Source: Nocardia sp. CNY236
Lineage (GTDB): Bacteria; Actinomycetota; Actinomycetes; Mycobacteriales; Mycobacteriaceae
Length of the DNA stretch: 64,000 bases
Reading direction: 5' to 3'
Assembly (NCBI RefSeq): GCF_000482385.1
Contig: NZ_AXVD01000002.1
Coordinates: 1 to 64,000, forward strand
A program made the position numbers and the translations under genes. Positions 17,668 through 26,049 of this stretch are shown one piece after another. The notes below the pieces were generated by a model. That model was not told where the DNA came from, made no database searches, and was given only the letters and a program-made list of their open reading frames with translations. Numbering within the stretch: position 1 is the stretch's first letter; every line of letters begins with the position of its first letter.

Positions 17668-18429
17668 TCAGTGTCGTGCCCCCAGGATGCGGCCCGACTC
17701 GAATGCCGCTGCGCCCGCCGGTAGCGCACCCGGCCTGCCGCTGGTGAGCACACGGACCGTCCCCTGCCCGGCGCTCGGACGACCGAGCGCTTCGATTCGA
17801 CGAATGGTCTGGCTGGCCACGGCGTGCGCGCTGTCGAACAGGCGCACTCCCGCCGGAAGCGCAGCCATGATCGCGTCGGACACCAGCGGATAGTGGGTAC
17901 AGCCGAGGACGATACCCGAGACTCCCGATGGCGTCCGGGCGGCTGCGCTCGCGATCGCCTCTCGGGCAGCGGCCAAGTCACCGCGGTCGATTGCGTCGGC
18001 CAACCCATGGCACGCCACACCGACGACATCGGCATCCCCGCCGAACTTCGCGATGAGATCCGCCTGATAGCGACTCGCCGTGGTCGCCGCGGTGGCCCAC
18101 ACCGCCACCGACCGGCATCGCGCTGCGGCCGGCTTGATCGCAGGCACCGTACCGATCACCGGAACGTCGGGACCCACCTCGGCACGAACATGGTCCAACG
18201 CCGTCACGCTGGCGGTGTTGCACGGCAACACGAGCACCTCGGCGCCGGCGTGCAACGACGTCCGAGCGGCGTCCACCACCCGCTCGATCACCCAATTCTC
18301 CGATTTCGGACCCCACGGCGCACCATCCGGGTCCAGCTGCAGCAGCAGATCCACATCCGGCCGCAACGTGCGCAACCAGGCGGAGGTGGGCAGCAACCCC
18401 AGACCCGAATCGATGAGCGCGACGATCAC
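17668..18429 (-). CDS. Glutamate racemase homologue
   Basis: A 253-residue member of the aspartate/glutamate racemase family, which makes D-glutamate for peptidoglycan. Both catalytic cysteine regions are present: VLPCNTASVTALD near residue 69 and VLGCTHYPLVSD near 175. The N-terminus (IVALIDSGLGLLP) matches the family's first strand, which usually reads FDSGVGG; here it is diverged. Actinobacteria usually carry murI elsewhere beside rph, so this may be a second copy or a related racemase. The start is GTG. It is convergent with the KshB-like gene. Confidence 0.8.
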   Translation of the reverse strand: MIVALIDSGLGLLPTSAWLRTLRPDVDLLLQLDPDGAPWGPKSENWVIERVVDAARTSLHAGAEVLVLPCNTASVTALDHVRAEVGPDVPVIGTVPAIKPAAARCRSVAVWATAATTASRYQADLIAKFGGDADVVGVACHGLADAIDRGDLAAAREAIASAAARTPSGVSGIVLGCTHYPLVSDAIMAALPAGVRLFDSAHAVASQTIRRIEALGRPSAGQGTVRVLTSGRPGALPAGAAAFESGRILGARH

Positions 18430-18459
18430 CGAACCACCGTAGTACAGCCCATCGCGGAC

Positions 18460-19656
18460 TCAGCTCAGCGCGAGCAGCTCGGTGACCGGGGTAGGCGTGG
18501 CGAGCATGGGCCGCGCGCGCATGACCTGAGCGGTCATGCCCGCGCCGACCACACCACTCAAAACACCCTCTCGGGCGTAGTATGCAAGGAATTTTCGCCC
18601 GTCGTCGGCAACGACGTGGACGTCGTCGCCGACGCTCGGGGTGCCGAGGGACTGAATCTTGACGTCGTACTGGTCGCTCCAGAAGTACGGAACCCGGGCG
18701 GTTGCGGGCCGCTCGACCCCGAGCAATGCACAAGCGAGACGTTTGGCCTGCTCGCCGGCACTGGTCCAGTGCTCGACTCGGCGACACACGCCGGTCTCGT
18801 CTCGCCAGGCTGCCACGTCACCGACTGCCCACACGCCTTCGGCGGACGTGCGCCCGACTTCATCGGTCGGCACGCCGCCACCGACCGAGGTCGTGGTGAG
18901 TTCGATACCGGAGCCGGCCAGCCAATCGGTCTCCGGGCGTGAGCCGACCCCGACTACCACCAGGTCCACGGCGACTTCCGTTCCATCGGACAACTGCGCA
19001 GCTCGCACCCGCCCGGTGTCGTCGCCGTGTAGTGTGATCAAACCGGTGCCACACCGCAGGTCGACGCCTTCCTCACGATGCATCCGCGCGATCAATGCGC
19101 CCACGTGGGTACCGAGCACCGAAGCCAATGGGGTCGCCTGCGGCTCGACCATCACGGCCTCGGCTCCGATCGCGCGGAAGCTCGCGGCCAGTTCGCAGCC
19201 GATGAACCCTGCGCCGACCAGGAGCGCTGTTGCGGAGGCGGTCACCTCGCTGCGCAGTGCGACCGCATCGGCGTGGCTACGCAATACGTGGAGCCCGGTG
19301 AGCTCGGGCAGATCGGGCAGGTGTCGCGGTCGTAATCCGGTGGCAATGATCAGGTGCTCGTAGTCCAGCGCGGCGCCGGAGGCCAGTTGGACCCGCCGTG
19401 CGGTCGGGTCGATTCCCACCGCCGCGGTTCCCAACCGAATATCGATGCGCTTGTCCGGGAAGAACGCGCTCGGACGCAGCGTCGTGTCATCGACTTCACC
19501 ACGCATGAACTGCTTGGACAACGGCGGGCGATCATATGGCAACCGGTCCTCGTCGCCGACGAGCACGAGGCCGCCGTCGTAGCCTGCGCGCCGTAGCTCC
19601 TCAGCGGTGCGCAAGCCGGCGAGCCCGGCCCCGACGATCACGATCGGCGCAGTCAT
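18460..19656 (-). CDS. FAD-dependent ferredoxin/rhodocoxin reductase
   Basis: A 398-residue enzyme that moves electrons from NAD(P)H to a ferredoxin or rubredoxin, usually for a cytochrome P450 or hydroxylase. It has an FAD Rossmann site VIVGAGLAGLRTAEEL at residues 5-20, an NAD site LLVGAGFIGCELAASF near 150, and the second FAD motif EGVWAVGDVAAW near 275. The frame extends upstream without a stop, but MTAPIVIVGAG is the right start: AAGGGA lies 7 bases before it and the FAD fold begins directly. No ferredoxin or P450 gene adjoins it. It is 30 bases upstream of the racemase on the same strand. Confidence 0.88.
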   Translation of the reverse strand: MTAPIVIVGAGLAGLRTAEELRRAGYDGGLVLVGDEDRLPYDRPPLSKQFMRGEVDDTTLRPSAFFPDKRIDIRLGTAAVGIDPTARRVQLASGAALDYEHLIIATGLRPRHLPDLPELTGLHVLRSHADAVALRSEVTASATALLVGAGFIGCELAASFRAIGAEAVMVEPQATPLASVLGTHVGALIARMHREEGVDLRCGTGLITLHGDDTGRVRAAQLSDGTEVAVDLVVVGVGSRPETDWLAGSGIELTTTSVGGGVPTDEVGRTSAEGVWAVGDVAAWRDETGVCRRVEHWTSAGEQAKRLACALLGVERPATARVPYFWSDQYDVKIQSLGTPSVGDDVHVVADDGRKFLAYYAREGVLSGVVGAGMTAQVMRARPMLATPTPVTELLALS

Positions 19657-19876
19657 GCAGCCATCCCTTCGCATGAACCTGGCCGCCGACGACGAGCAGC
19701 CGGCAGCGCTCCTCGCAGTCACCCTAACCGTTACCCTCGTCGACCTTCGTGTGAGGAATATCATTGCGATTGTGCCGACTCTGTGGTGCTCAATCGTAGC
19801 CTTTCTGGTATTGATCGGTCGGCCAATCAGGGTATATACCCAAGTCAGGAGATATATCCAGCCCGAGGAGGCATCT

Positions 19877-20233
19877 ATGTTCACCGAGAGCCGCGCGCAA
19901 GATTTCCTGGCTGTCGTGCTCGGGATCTTCGCCGCACTGTCACCCATCTGGGTGGAGACCACCGCGAACGCACGGTGGTCGCTGATCGTGCTCGGCGTCG
20001 TCATCGCTCTCACCGGTCTCGCGCAAATGGTCCGTCCCAGCATGGCATCGGCGGACTACGTGATGGGCTTGTCCGGTGTGCTGCTGTTCATTTCACCCTG
20101 GGTCATGGACTTCACCGATTACCGGGGCGCGTCCTGGACCGCATGGGTGGTCGGGGTCGTAACAGCGGTGGTGGCAATTGCGGCACTACCCATGGTGTCG
20201 GGACGCCTGCACGGCACGGCTGCGCATCAGTGA
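19877..20233 (+). CDS. SPW-repeat integral membrane protein
   Basis: A 118-residue protein with four hydrophobic segments and two SPW-type signatures, LSPIWVE near residue 20 and ISPWVMDF near 71, which define the SPW-repeat family. Its function is unknown. The ATG is 5 bases after GGAGG, much better than the upstream starts in the same frame. It diverges from the ferredoxin reductase. Confidence 0.85.
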   Translation: MFTESRAQDFLAVVLGIFAALSPIWVETTANARWSLIVLGVVIALTGLAQMVRPSMASADYVMGLSGVLLFISPWVMDFTDYRGASWTAWVVGVVTAVVAIAALPMVSGRLHGTAAHQ

Positions 20234-20261
20234 TCCCTACCGCACAGATCCGCCATCGCTG

Positions 20262-20891
20262 ATGCACAAGCCCAAACCCCGGCGCTCCGGGCGCCGGCGC
20301 AGCGCGAAAATCGATGGCGACGCCCGGCAACTGATTCTCGATGCCGCGGAGAAGCTCTTCGCGGCACAGGGATTCGACGCTACCGCGACAGCAGCCATCG
20401 CCGCCGCGGCCAGCGTTCCCAAGGGGCTCGTCTTCTACTACTTCCCGACCAAGGAATCGATCCTGTCGACACTGATGTCCGAGCGTGTTCCCGTCGCGCC
20501 GATCGAGGACATCGATACCCTGGTCGCGCGGGGCGACCCCGCGACGAGCCTGGTCAATCTCGATGCCGCGGTGAACCTGCGCGACCATCACTCGTCGGTA
20601 TTGCGGGTGATCCTCTGGCGAGAGGCCGACACCCACCCCGATGTGCGCCGTCAAGTGCGTCGACTGCGCGATCAACTGCTGGACGTGACCATCAGAGTGT
20701 TGCAGGCGAGTGCACCCGCCCCGGTCCGGCCCGGCACACTGCGCGCGTGTGCCGCGGCGTGGGTCTCGGCGATGCTCACCATTTCCAGCACGGACCGGCT
20801 GCACGCACTGGACGGCCTGCCCCTGCCCACCACGGAAGAGATCCTGAATGTCGCTCGTGTGGTCGCTGCCGGGATGGCCCAGATGGGATGA
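20262..20891 (+). CDS. TetR-family transcriptional regulator
   Basis: A 209-residue TetR protein. The basic N-terminal arm (KPKPRRSGRRRSAK) leads into ARQLILDAAEKLFAAQGFDA and a recognition region TAAIAAAASVPKGLVFYYFP. The C-terminal helices hold no feature I can tie to a ligand. It starts 28 bases after the SPW gene, which suggests co-transcription. An upstream in-frame start at 20178 would overlap the SPW gene and lacks a ribosome site. Confidence 0.85.
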   Translation: MHKPKPRRSGRRRSAKIDGDARQLILDAAEKLFAAQGFDATATAAIAAAASVPKGLVFYYFPTKESILSTLMSERVPVAPIEDIDTLVARGDPATSLVNLDAAVNLRDHHSSVLRVILWREADTHPDVRRQVRRLRDQLLDVTIRVLQASAPAPVRPGTLRACAAAWVSAMLTISSTDRLHALDGLPLPTTEEILNVARVVAAGMAQMG

Positions 20892-20976
20892 ACCCGCGGT
20901 TGCCGTGACGATCGGCCCGCGGTGGCCTCGATCCATCGGCAACCGTCTCGCCCGGCCGGCACGTAAGGTACCCAGC

Positions 20977-21987
20977 ATGGTGCCTAGCGAGATGTCCGAG
21001 ACGGTGCAATCGGTCATCGAGTCCGCTCTGCTCGATGGAGCGCGAAAATATACGCGGGTCGAGGTCGCCGAGCGGTCCGGAACCAACACAACGCTGACCG
21101 GGCGGTTGTGGCGGGCACTCGGCTTTCCGTCCAGTTCCAGTGAACACGCGGTCGACTACACCGAAGCCGACATCACCGCGGTCCGCACATTCGAGCAATT
21201 GGCCGTGCTGTCGTCGGCCGGCCAACGCAACCAGGCGGCTACCGCGCGCACGCTCGGCCAGGGCATGGCCCGCTTGGCGGAGTGGCAGGTCGATCTGGTG
21301 CTGTCGGAAATTGCCGACCAGGTCGCGGACGCCGACCCTGCCGCCGACCCCCGCGAGACGGTGCGCACCGCTACCGAAGGCGCCATCGCCACACTGGAAC
21401 AGTTGAACGTCTACGCGTGGCGCAGGCACCTGGCCGAGGCATTGTCGCGCTCGATGGATACCGGGGCGACTGCGGGCGACCCGGTGCGCGAACTGGCCGT
21501 AGGTTTCGCCGACATGGTCGGATACACCCGACTGACCAGACACCTGCACCCCGACGAGTTGTCCACTCTGCTGGAGGCATTCGAGTCCACGACCACCACG
21601 GCCATCACCGAAGACGGCGGCTGGGTGATCAAACATGTCGGCGACGAGGTCATGTTCGCCGCGGAGAGCGCCGCGGACGCCGCCCGCATCGCCTTGGCGA
21701 TCCAAGAATCGACCATGATGGTCGCCGGTACCCCGGAGCTGCGGGTCGCCCTCGCCTTCGGCCCCGTATTACACCGCTTCGGCGATTTGTACGGCTCGGT
21801 GGTGAACACCGCCTCCCGGCTCACCGGCGTGGCACGCCCGGGCACCATCCTCATCGATGACGGTGCGGCCGATGCATTGGAAAGCGACACGGAGTTCGAC
21901 ATCAAACACCTGCGCAGTGTCCGGGTGCGCGGATTCAACCGGCTACGACCGCATCTGCTGCGCCGTCCCGACACGGTCGAACGATAG
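20977..21987 (+). CDS. Class III adenylate cyclase
   Basis: A 336-residue cytoplasmic cyclase making cAMP from ATP. Residues 1 to about 165 form a helical N-terminal domain like the autoinhibitory domain of the pH-sensing mycobacterial cyclase Rv1264. The catalytic domain has GFADMVGYT near 178-184 (metal Asp), GWVIKHVGDEVMF near 221-233 (substrate Lys and second Asp) and YGSVVNTASRLTG near 271-283 (transition-state Asn and Arg), so it should be active. The ATG is preceded by TAAGGT. The upstream start at 20848 would overlap the TetR gene. No membrane segment is visible. Confidence 0.87.
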   Translation: MVPSEMSETVQSVIESALLDGARKYTRVEVAERSGTNTTLTGRLWRALGFPSSSSEHAVDYTEADITAVRTFEQLAVLSSAGQRNQAATARTLGQGMARLAEWQVDLVLSEIADQVADADPAADPRETVRTATEGAIATLEQLNVYAWRRHLAEALSRSMDTGATAGDPVRELAVGFADMVGYTRLTRHLHPDELSTLLEAFESTTTTAITEDGGWVIKHVGDEVMFAAESAADAARIALAIQESTMMVAGTPELRVALAFGPVLHRFGDLYGSVVNTASRLTGVARPGTILIDDGAADALESDTEFDIKHLRSVRVRGFNRLRPHLLRRPDTVER

Positions 21988-22050
21988 ACCTCCGCCGGAC
22001 GCCGGATCCCCCGAGGTCGGCACCGTATCCGGTCGCCCTAGGCTCGTCCG

Positions 22051-22872
22051 GTGGACATGAACTGGTCACGGCTGCGCGTGCGCTGCCTCGTCGAGGAAGA
22101 CGCGGCGGTGCTGGCGCTGCACAAGCCGGCGGGGATCTCGGTCACCGGCGAACGCCACGACACCGACCTCGTCGAACTCGCGGCCGCCGCGGACGAGACG
22201 CTCTACCCGGTGCACCGGATCGACAAAGTAACCTCCGGCCTGATCCTTTTCGCCAAGGAGCTCGGCGCCCACGGCGAGCTGACCAGGCAATTCAACAAAC
22301 AGACCGCCGAGAAGGTCTACCTGGCCATTGTCGAGACCACCGGACTACCGGACACCGGGGTGATCGATCTGCCACTCGGCGTCGGGCGCAAGAACCGAGT
22401 GCGGATCGCGGCCCCGCGGGAGCGGATCCAACACGACGCGAGCCGTTGGTTCATCGATGACGCCGATCTACGTCCCGGTAAGCACTACCCGGCGCTGACA
22501 CACTTCACGACGGTGCTGCGTGGCCGCGGACGTACTGTGCTCGCTCTGCGCCCGATCACCGGGCGGCGGCACCAGATTCGCGTCCACTTGGCGTGGATCG
22601 GGCATCCGATCGTCGGAGACCCGCTGTTCGATCGGTCCGGCACCCACGAGCGAACCTACTTGCACTCGTGGCGGCTCGGCCTGAAAGCCTCGTGGCGCAC
22701 ACCACCCTACCTGGGTCTGGCAGCCGAGCCCGATGGCGAATTCTGGGGGCCAGTGGACCGATCCGCCGACGAACCGACCCTGCATCGCGCGACCGAGACC
22801 CTGTGCGCGCCCCACGAGTCCACTCGTCGTGACGAGTCCCGAACCGGTACCGGGCAAGGCCGCAACGAGTAG
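22051..22872 (+). CDS. RluA-family pseudouridine synthase
   Basis: A 273-residue enzyme that converts uridine to pseudouridine in RNA. The catalytic motif YPVHRIDKVTSGLILFAK near residues 52-69 contains the essential Asp, and the later TGRRHQIRVHLAWIGHPIVGDPLF block is diagnostic of the RluA family. The sequence is closest in style to the actinobacterial tRNA/rRNA synthases without an S4 domain. The RNA target cannot be read from the sequence. The start is GTG, with an ATG two codons later. Confidence 0.87.
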   Translation: MDMNWSRLRVRCLVEEDAAVLALHKPAGISVTGERHDTDLVELAAAADETLYPVHRIDKVTSGLILFAKELGAHGELTRQFNKQTAEKVYLAIVETTGLPDTGVIDLPLGVGRKNRVRIAAPRERIQHDASRWFIDDADLRPGKHYPALTHFTTVLRGRGRTVLALRPITGRRHQIRVHLAWIGHPIVGDPLFDRSGTHERTYLHSWRLGLKASWRTPPYLGLAAEPDGEFWGPVDRSADEPTLHRATETLCAPHESTRRDESRTGTGQGRNE

Positions 22873-22893
22873 TCGCACGGTGCGCTCGTGGTT

Positions 22894-23256
22894 TCAGCCA
22901 ACCGATGCGAAGTATCCGACCGCAGCCCCGGCCAGTACCAGAAATGTCACTGGGAATGCGACATTGTGCACGACCCGGGTTCGGATATGAACGCCGACCG
23001 CGACGACGAAAAACCCTACGAGCCCGACTGCCGCCGCGAGGCCGAGTGAGCGCATGCCGAACAGTCCCAGCACGAGCCCGACCACACCGGCGCCCTCCAG
23101 GACGGCGAGGTAGGGAATCCACTTCGGAGCGAGCCCGACCTCGGCGGAGTTCTTCATCATGAACTCGGCCTTGACCGATTTGGCGCCGACCTCGAAGGTA
23201 TTGGCGACAATGCACACCATGGTGGCCGCGAGCAGACTGCCTTCGACGATCGTCAT
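22894..23256 (-). CDS. DoxX-like membrane protein
   Basis: A 120-residue protein with four predicted membrane segments (starting VEGSLLAATMVCIVANTF, then IPYLAVLEGAGVVGLVLG) and the DoxX-type layout. Its ATG overlaps the stop of the upstream small ORF as ATGA, so translation is probably coupled. It diverges from the ECF41 sigma factor. Its promoter, upstream of the small ORF, looks like an ECF41 target. Confidence 0.82.
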   Translation of the reverse strand: MTIVEGSLLAATMVCIVANTFEVGAKSVKAEFMMKNSAEVGLAPKWIPYLAVLEGAGVVGLVLGLFGMRSLGLAAAVGLVGFFVVAVGVHIRTRVVHNVAFPVTFLVLAGAAVGYFASVG

Positions 23257-23381
23257 TTCACGTACCCACCCGACACGGTGCACGACCGCGGTGCGACAGC
23301 AGCGTCCGCGCGCGCTCGGCGTGTGTTGTGCAACGGTCTGTGTTCGACCTCGGTGGTGTGCCGGGTCATCTGTATGCTCAT
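23253..23381 (-). CDS. 42-residue small ORF translationally coupled to doxX
   Basis: A short, basic, His/Arg-rich peptide (starts MSIQMTRHTTEVEHRPLHN, ends SGGYVK) with a strong ribosome site, GAAGGAG, 7 bases before its ATG. Its TGA overlaps the doxX ATG (ATGA). I recognise no family. It may be a leader peptide that helps translate doxX or a small functional partner. The ribosome site and the overlap support it as a real gene. Confidence 0.6.
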   Translation of the reverse strand: MSIQMTRHTTEVEHRPLHNTRRARADAAVAPRSCTVSGGYVK

Positions 23382-23435
23382 TACTTGCTCCTTCGTGTGC
23401 GGACCTATCGGATCTGGATCTGTCTCACCTGTCCT

Positions 23436-23462
23436 GACGTTCGCTGCACACGAAAGGTGACC
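23436..23462 (-). promoter_or_regulatory. ECF41-type promoter for the small ORF-doxX pair
   Basis: On the minus strand GGTCACC (23462-23456) and CGTC (23439-23436) are separated by exactly 16 bases. This fits the ECF41 pattern TGTCACA, N16, CGTC closely. Transcription would begin near 23428, about 45 bases before the small ORF. The adjacent sigma factor is the obvious candidate to use it. Confidence 0.6.
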
Positions 23463-23467
23463 CCGCA

Positions 23468-24334
23468 GTGGATCTGATCGAGAAATTCGAGGCAGCCCGA
23501 CCGCACCTGCTCTCGCTGGCCTTTCGTATCGTCGGCTCGTCGCACGACGCCGAGGACGCGGTGCAGGCCGCGTGGGTGCGCGCCCAGACCGCGGCTCCGG
23601 CACAGTTGGAGAACCCCGACGGGTGGTTCACCACCGTGACCGCGCGGCTATGTCTGGACCACCTGCGATCCCGCCAGCGTCGCGGCGAAGTCGAACTACC
23701 GTCCGATGAACTGCCCGATGAGCGACTCACTGCCGACGAAGAGTTCATTCGACGCGAGGATGTCTCGAGAGCGTTGCTGGTGGTGCTGAGCGAGCTGTCG
23801 CCCAAGCAGCGAGTGGCCTATGTGCTGCACGATCTGTTCGCGGTTCCCTTCGAGCAGATCGCGAGCGTGCTCGACACCACCCCGGTTTCGGCCAAGAAGC
23901 TGGCCAGTCGCGCCCGAACTCGGCTGCGCGGCGCCGAGCACCGCGACCACGACCAGTTCGCGCAGCATCTCGAGGTCGTCGAGGCGTTCCTCACGGCGGC
24001 GCGCGGCGGAGACATCGATCGCCTCGTCGCCCTGATGGCGCCGGATGCGGTCCGTACCACAGATTCACGTCTCCTGCCGGACGGGGCGCCCCAGCGAGTT
24101 CGGGGCGCCCGGGCGGTCGCCGAAGAAACGCGCAGCTTCCTCGACCGTATTCGCGTCACCGACCCCGCAGTTGTGGCGGGATCTCCGGGCGCGATCATCG
24201 CTCCTGGCGGGCACCCGGTGGCCACCATCCGTTTCGACATCCGCGACAGCCACATCGAGGCCATCGAGATCACGGCCTACAAGCCAGGAGACCTTTCCCG
24301 CATCCTGGGCCACACCACCGTCGGGACCGGCTGA
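23468..24334 (+). CDS. ECF41-group RNA polymerase sigma factor (SigJ-like)
   Basis: A 288-residue extracytoplasmic-function sigma factor. Region 2 (about 1-75) includes AFRIVGSSHDAEDAVQAAWVR, and region 4 (about 95-160) includes LSPKQRVAYVLHDLFAVPF. A C-terminal SnoaL-like domain (about 165-288) replaces a separate anti-sigma factor, as is usual in the ECF41 group where this extension both activates and restrains the sigma. Group members usually control a neighbouring oxidoreductase-type gene; here the divergent neighbour is doxX with a matching promoter. The start is GTG at 23468. Confidence 0.9.
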   Translation: MDLIEKFEAARPHLLSLAFRIVGSSHDAEDAVQAAWVRAQTAAPAQLENPDGWFTTVTARLCLDHLRSRQRRGEVELPSDELPDERLTADEEFIRREDVSRALLVVLSELSPKQRVAYVLHDLFAVPFEQIASVLDTTPVSAKKLASRARTRLRGAEHRDHDQFAQHLEVVEAFLTAARGGDIDRLVALMAPDAVRTTDSRLLPDGAPQRVRGARAVAEETRSFLDRIRVTDPAVVAGSPGAIIAPGGHPVATIRFDIRDSHIEAIEITAYKPGDLSRILGHTTVGTG

Positions 24335-24402
24335 GCCACCGAACGATACCCGGGGCCGAAATCCGCCAGCTTCGGCAGCGTTCGAGTTGCACGCTCTTAG
24401 CC

Positions 24403-25209
24403 ATGGATCTCGGTTTACAGAACAAGGTTGCGGTGGTCACCGGCGCGTCGAAAGGTATCGGACTGGCCACGACTCGTACTCTGCACGACGAGGGCGCACT
24501 GGTGGTTGCCGCGTCACGTCGCTCCTCCCCGGAACTGGACGCGCTGGCCGGAGAACGGCTCGTACACGTCGCGGTCGACCTGGCCACCCCACACGGCCCG
24601 GACCACGCGATCGCAGAGGCACAGCGCGTGTTCGGCGGACTCGACGTACTGGTCAACAATGCCGGCGGTCCCCCACCCGGCGCCGTGTTGCCACGCTTCT
24701 CGTTCACTGGACTCACCGATGCGGACTGGTTTGCCATGCTGGACTTCAACCTGATGTCCACCGTGCGGGCGACCCGGGCTGCCATCCCATTGCTGCTCGG
24801 GCGCGGCGGCGGCGCAATCGTCAACGTCAGCTCGACCCTCGCAATCGCCGCCAGCGGGGTCAACGTCGACTACGGTGCCGCGAAAGCGGCGGTCGGGAAC
24901 CTGACCCAGGCACTGTCGGAAGAGTTCGGTCCGCAAGGCATCCGGGTCAACTCGGTGATCCCGGGGCCGGCCCGCACACCCTGGTGGACCGAGGACGGCG
25001 GGGCCGCCGATGTGTTCGCTGCCGCGGCCGGCACCGACCGCGACACGATCTTGGACGGCAAAGCGGCCGAGATGATGCAACTGACCACCGGCCGGCTCAT
25101 CGAACCACAGGAAGTCGCCGATGCCATCGTGCTCTTGTGCTCGCCCCGCTCGGCGAGCACGACGGGCTCGGCGGTCCTCGTCGACGCGGGCCAGATCAAG
25201 GCGGTCTGA
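24403..25209 (+). CDS. Short-chain dehydrogenase/reductase
   Basis: A 268-residue NAD(P)-dependent SDR. The cofactor motif TGASKGIG lies at residues 14-21, NNAG near 86, the catalytic Ser in VNVSSTLA near 145, and YGAAKAA near 157 supplies Tyr and Lys. The C-terminal tail TTGSAVLVDAGQIK is typical of classical SDRs. The substrate is unknown. It lies 68 bases after the sigma factor and could belong to its regulon. Confidence 0.88.
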   Translation: MDLGLQNKVAVVTGASKGIGLATTRTLHDEGALVVAASRRSSPELDALAGERLVHVAVDLATPHGPDHAIAEAQRVFGGLDVLVNNAGGPPPGAVLPRFSFTGLTDADWFAMLDFNLMSTVRATRAAIPLLLGRGGGAIVNVSSTLAIAASGVNVDYGAAKAAVGNLTQALSEEFGPQGIRVNSVIPGPARTPWWTEDGGAADVFAAAAGTDRDTILDGKAAEMMQLTTGRLIEPQEVADAIVLLCSPRSASTTGSAVLVDAGQIKAV

Positions 25210-25311
25210 TCGCTGGTCGGCCAGGACGCTTCCCGACTCGATCGGGATGGTTCAGCGGACCCGAGCCGGGTAAACCGGGTGACAGACCGCACGTCGAGCG
25301 CGAGGACTCGC

Positions 25312-25980
25312 ATGGCCGACCTACCCGCCGCACTGATGAAAGCCGCGTTCGCGGCCGGGGCACGCATCCGGCATGCGCGAGTGTTCTATCCGAACGGCCT
25401 GCACCTGGCCGGCTGCCTGCGCGCGGCGGCCGAATTCGAGCCACTGTTGGGCAGTGGTGACCGCCCGGTCGTCGCGCGGCTGTCCAAGGGCGTCGGCACG
25501 CCGGGCAGCCTGCCCGACGTCCTCGGGTTGGCCTTCCGGGTGCTCGACCGTGCGGACCGTCCCTGGGACTTCGTGCTGACCACCACAGGTCGGGGACCGC
25601 TGGGCCGGCTGGTGATCACCCCGGCCCGCGGATGGGCACGCGCGCATTACGGCTGCATCGTGCCCTATCGAATCGACCAGGTTGCCCCGACCTGGTTGTT
25701 CGCCGACCCCGACCTCGACCAACCCACATCGGCATCGTTGGCAGCGATGAATGCCCGTATGCGCGAAGACCTGGTGGGCTTCACGCTCACCGCCAGTCGA
25801 ATCGGCAAGCCACCCCGCCTCCTCGGCGAGCTCGTCTTGCGGCCTGTCCGACCAACCGAATCCGGGACCGACGACTTCGACCCGGTGCACAATCACCCGC
25901 CCGAGGTGACACTGGTCCCAGCAGTCGTCGAGAGGCTCCGAGAATTCGCCTACCCCGGCAGCCGCAGCGAACGGGAATGA
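25312..25980 (+). CDS. Hypothetical protein resembling a reduced catalase-fold domain
   Basis: A 222-residue protein. The segment VVARLSKGVGTPGSLPDVLGLAFRVL resembles the beta-barrel region of the catalase superfamily, but the catalytic His and haem Tyr contexts of true catalases are not visible, so hydrogen peroxide breakdown should not be assumed. Similar actinobacterial proteins are sometimes labelled phosphodiesterase without clear support. The chosen ATG has GAGGA 6 bases upstream; a GTG at 25279 is an alternative. Confidence 0.7.
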   Translation: MADLPAALMKAAFAAGARIRHARVFYPNGLHLAGCLRAAAEFEPLLGSGDRPVVARLSKGVGTPGSLPDVLGLAFRVLDRADRPWDFVLTTTGRGPLGRLVITPARGWARAHYGCIVPYRIDQVAPTWLFADPDLDQPTSASLAAMNARMREDLVGFTLTASRIGKPPRLLGELVLRPVRPTESGTDDFDPVHNHPPEVTLVPAVVERLREFAYPGSRSERE

Positions 25981-26049
25981 CCTACCCCACCGACAGCTGG
26001 CGTGGATTGCCCTGCCATGCGTGGTTCGCCGGGCTGGCAGACTTGTGCT

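Noticed and set aside
16644..18035. Minus-strand frame of 463 codons
   Set aside because: It covers the KshB-like gene and the 3' part of the racemase gene in a different frame. Both real genes have complete catalytic motifs.
25312..25980. Calling the gene a catalase
   Set aside because: Only part of the barrel region resembles catalases. The length is far too short and the catalytic and haem-ligand residues are not recognisable.
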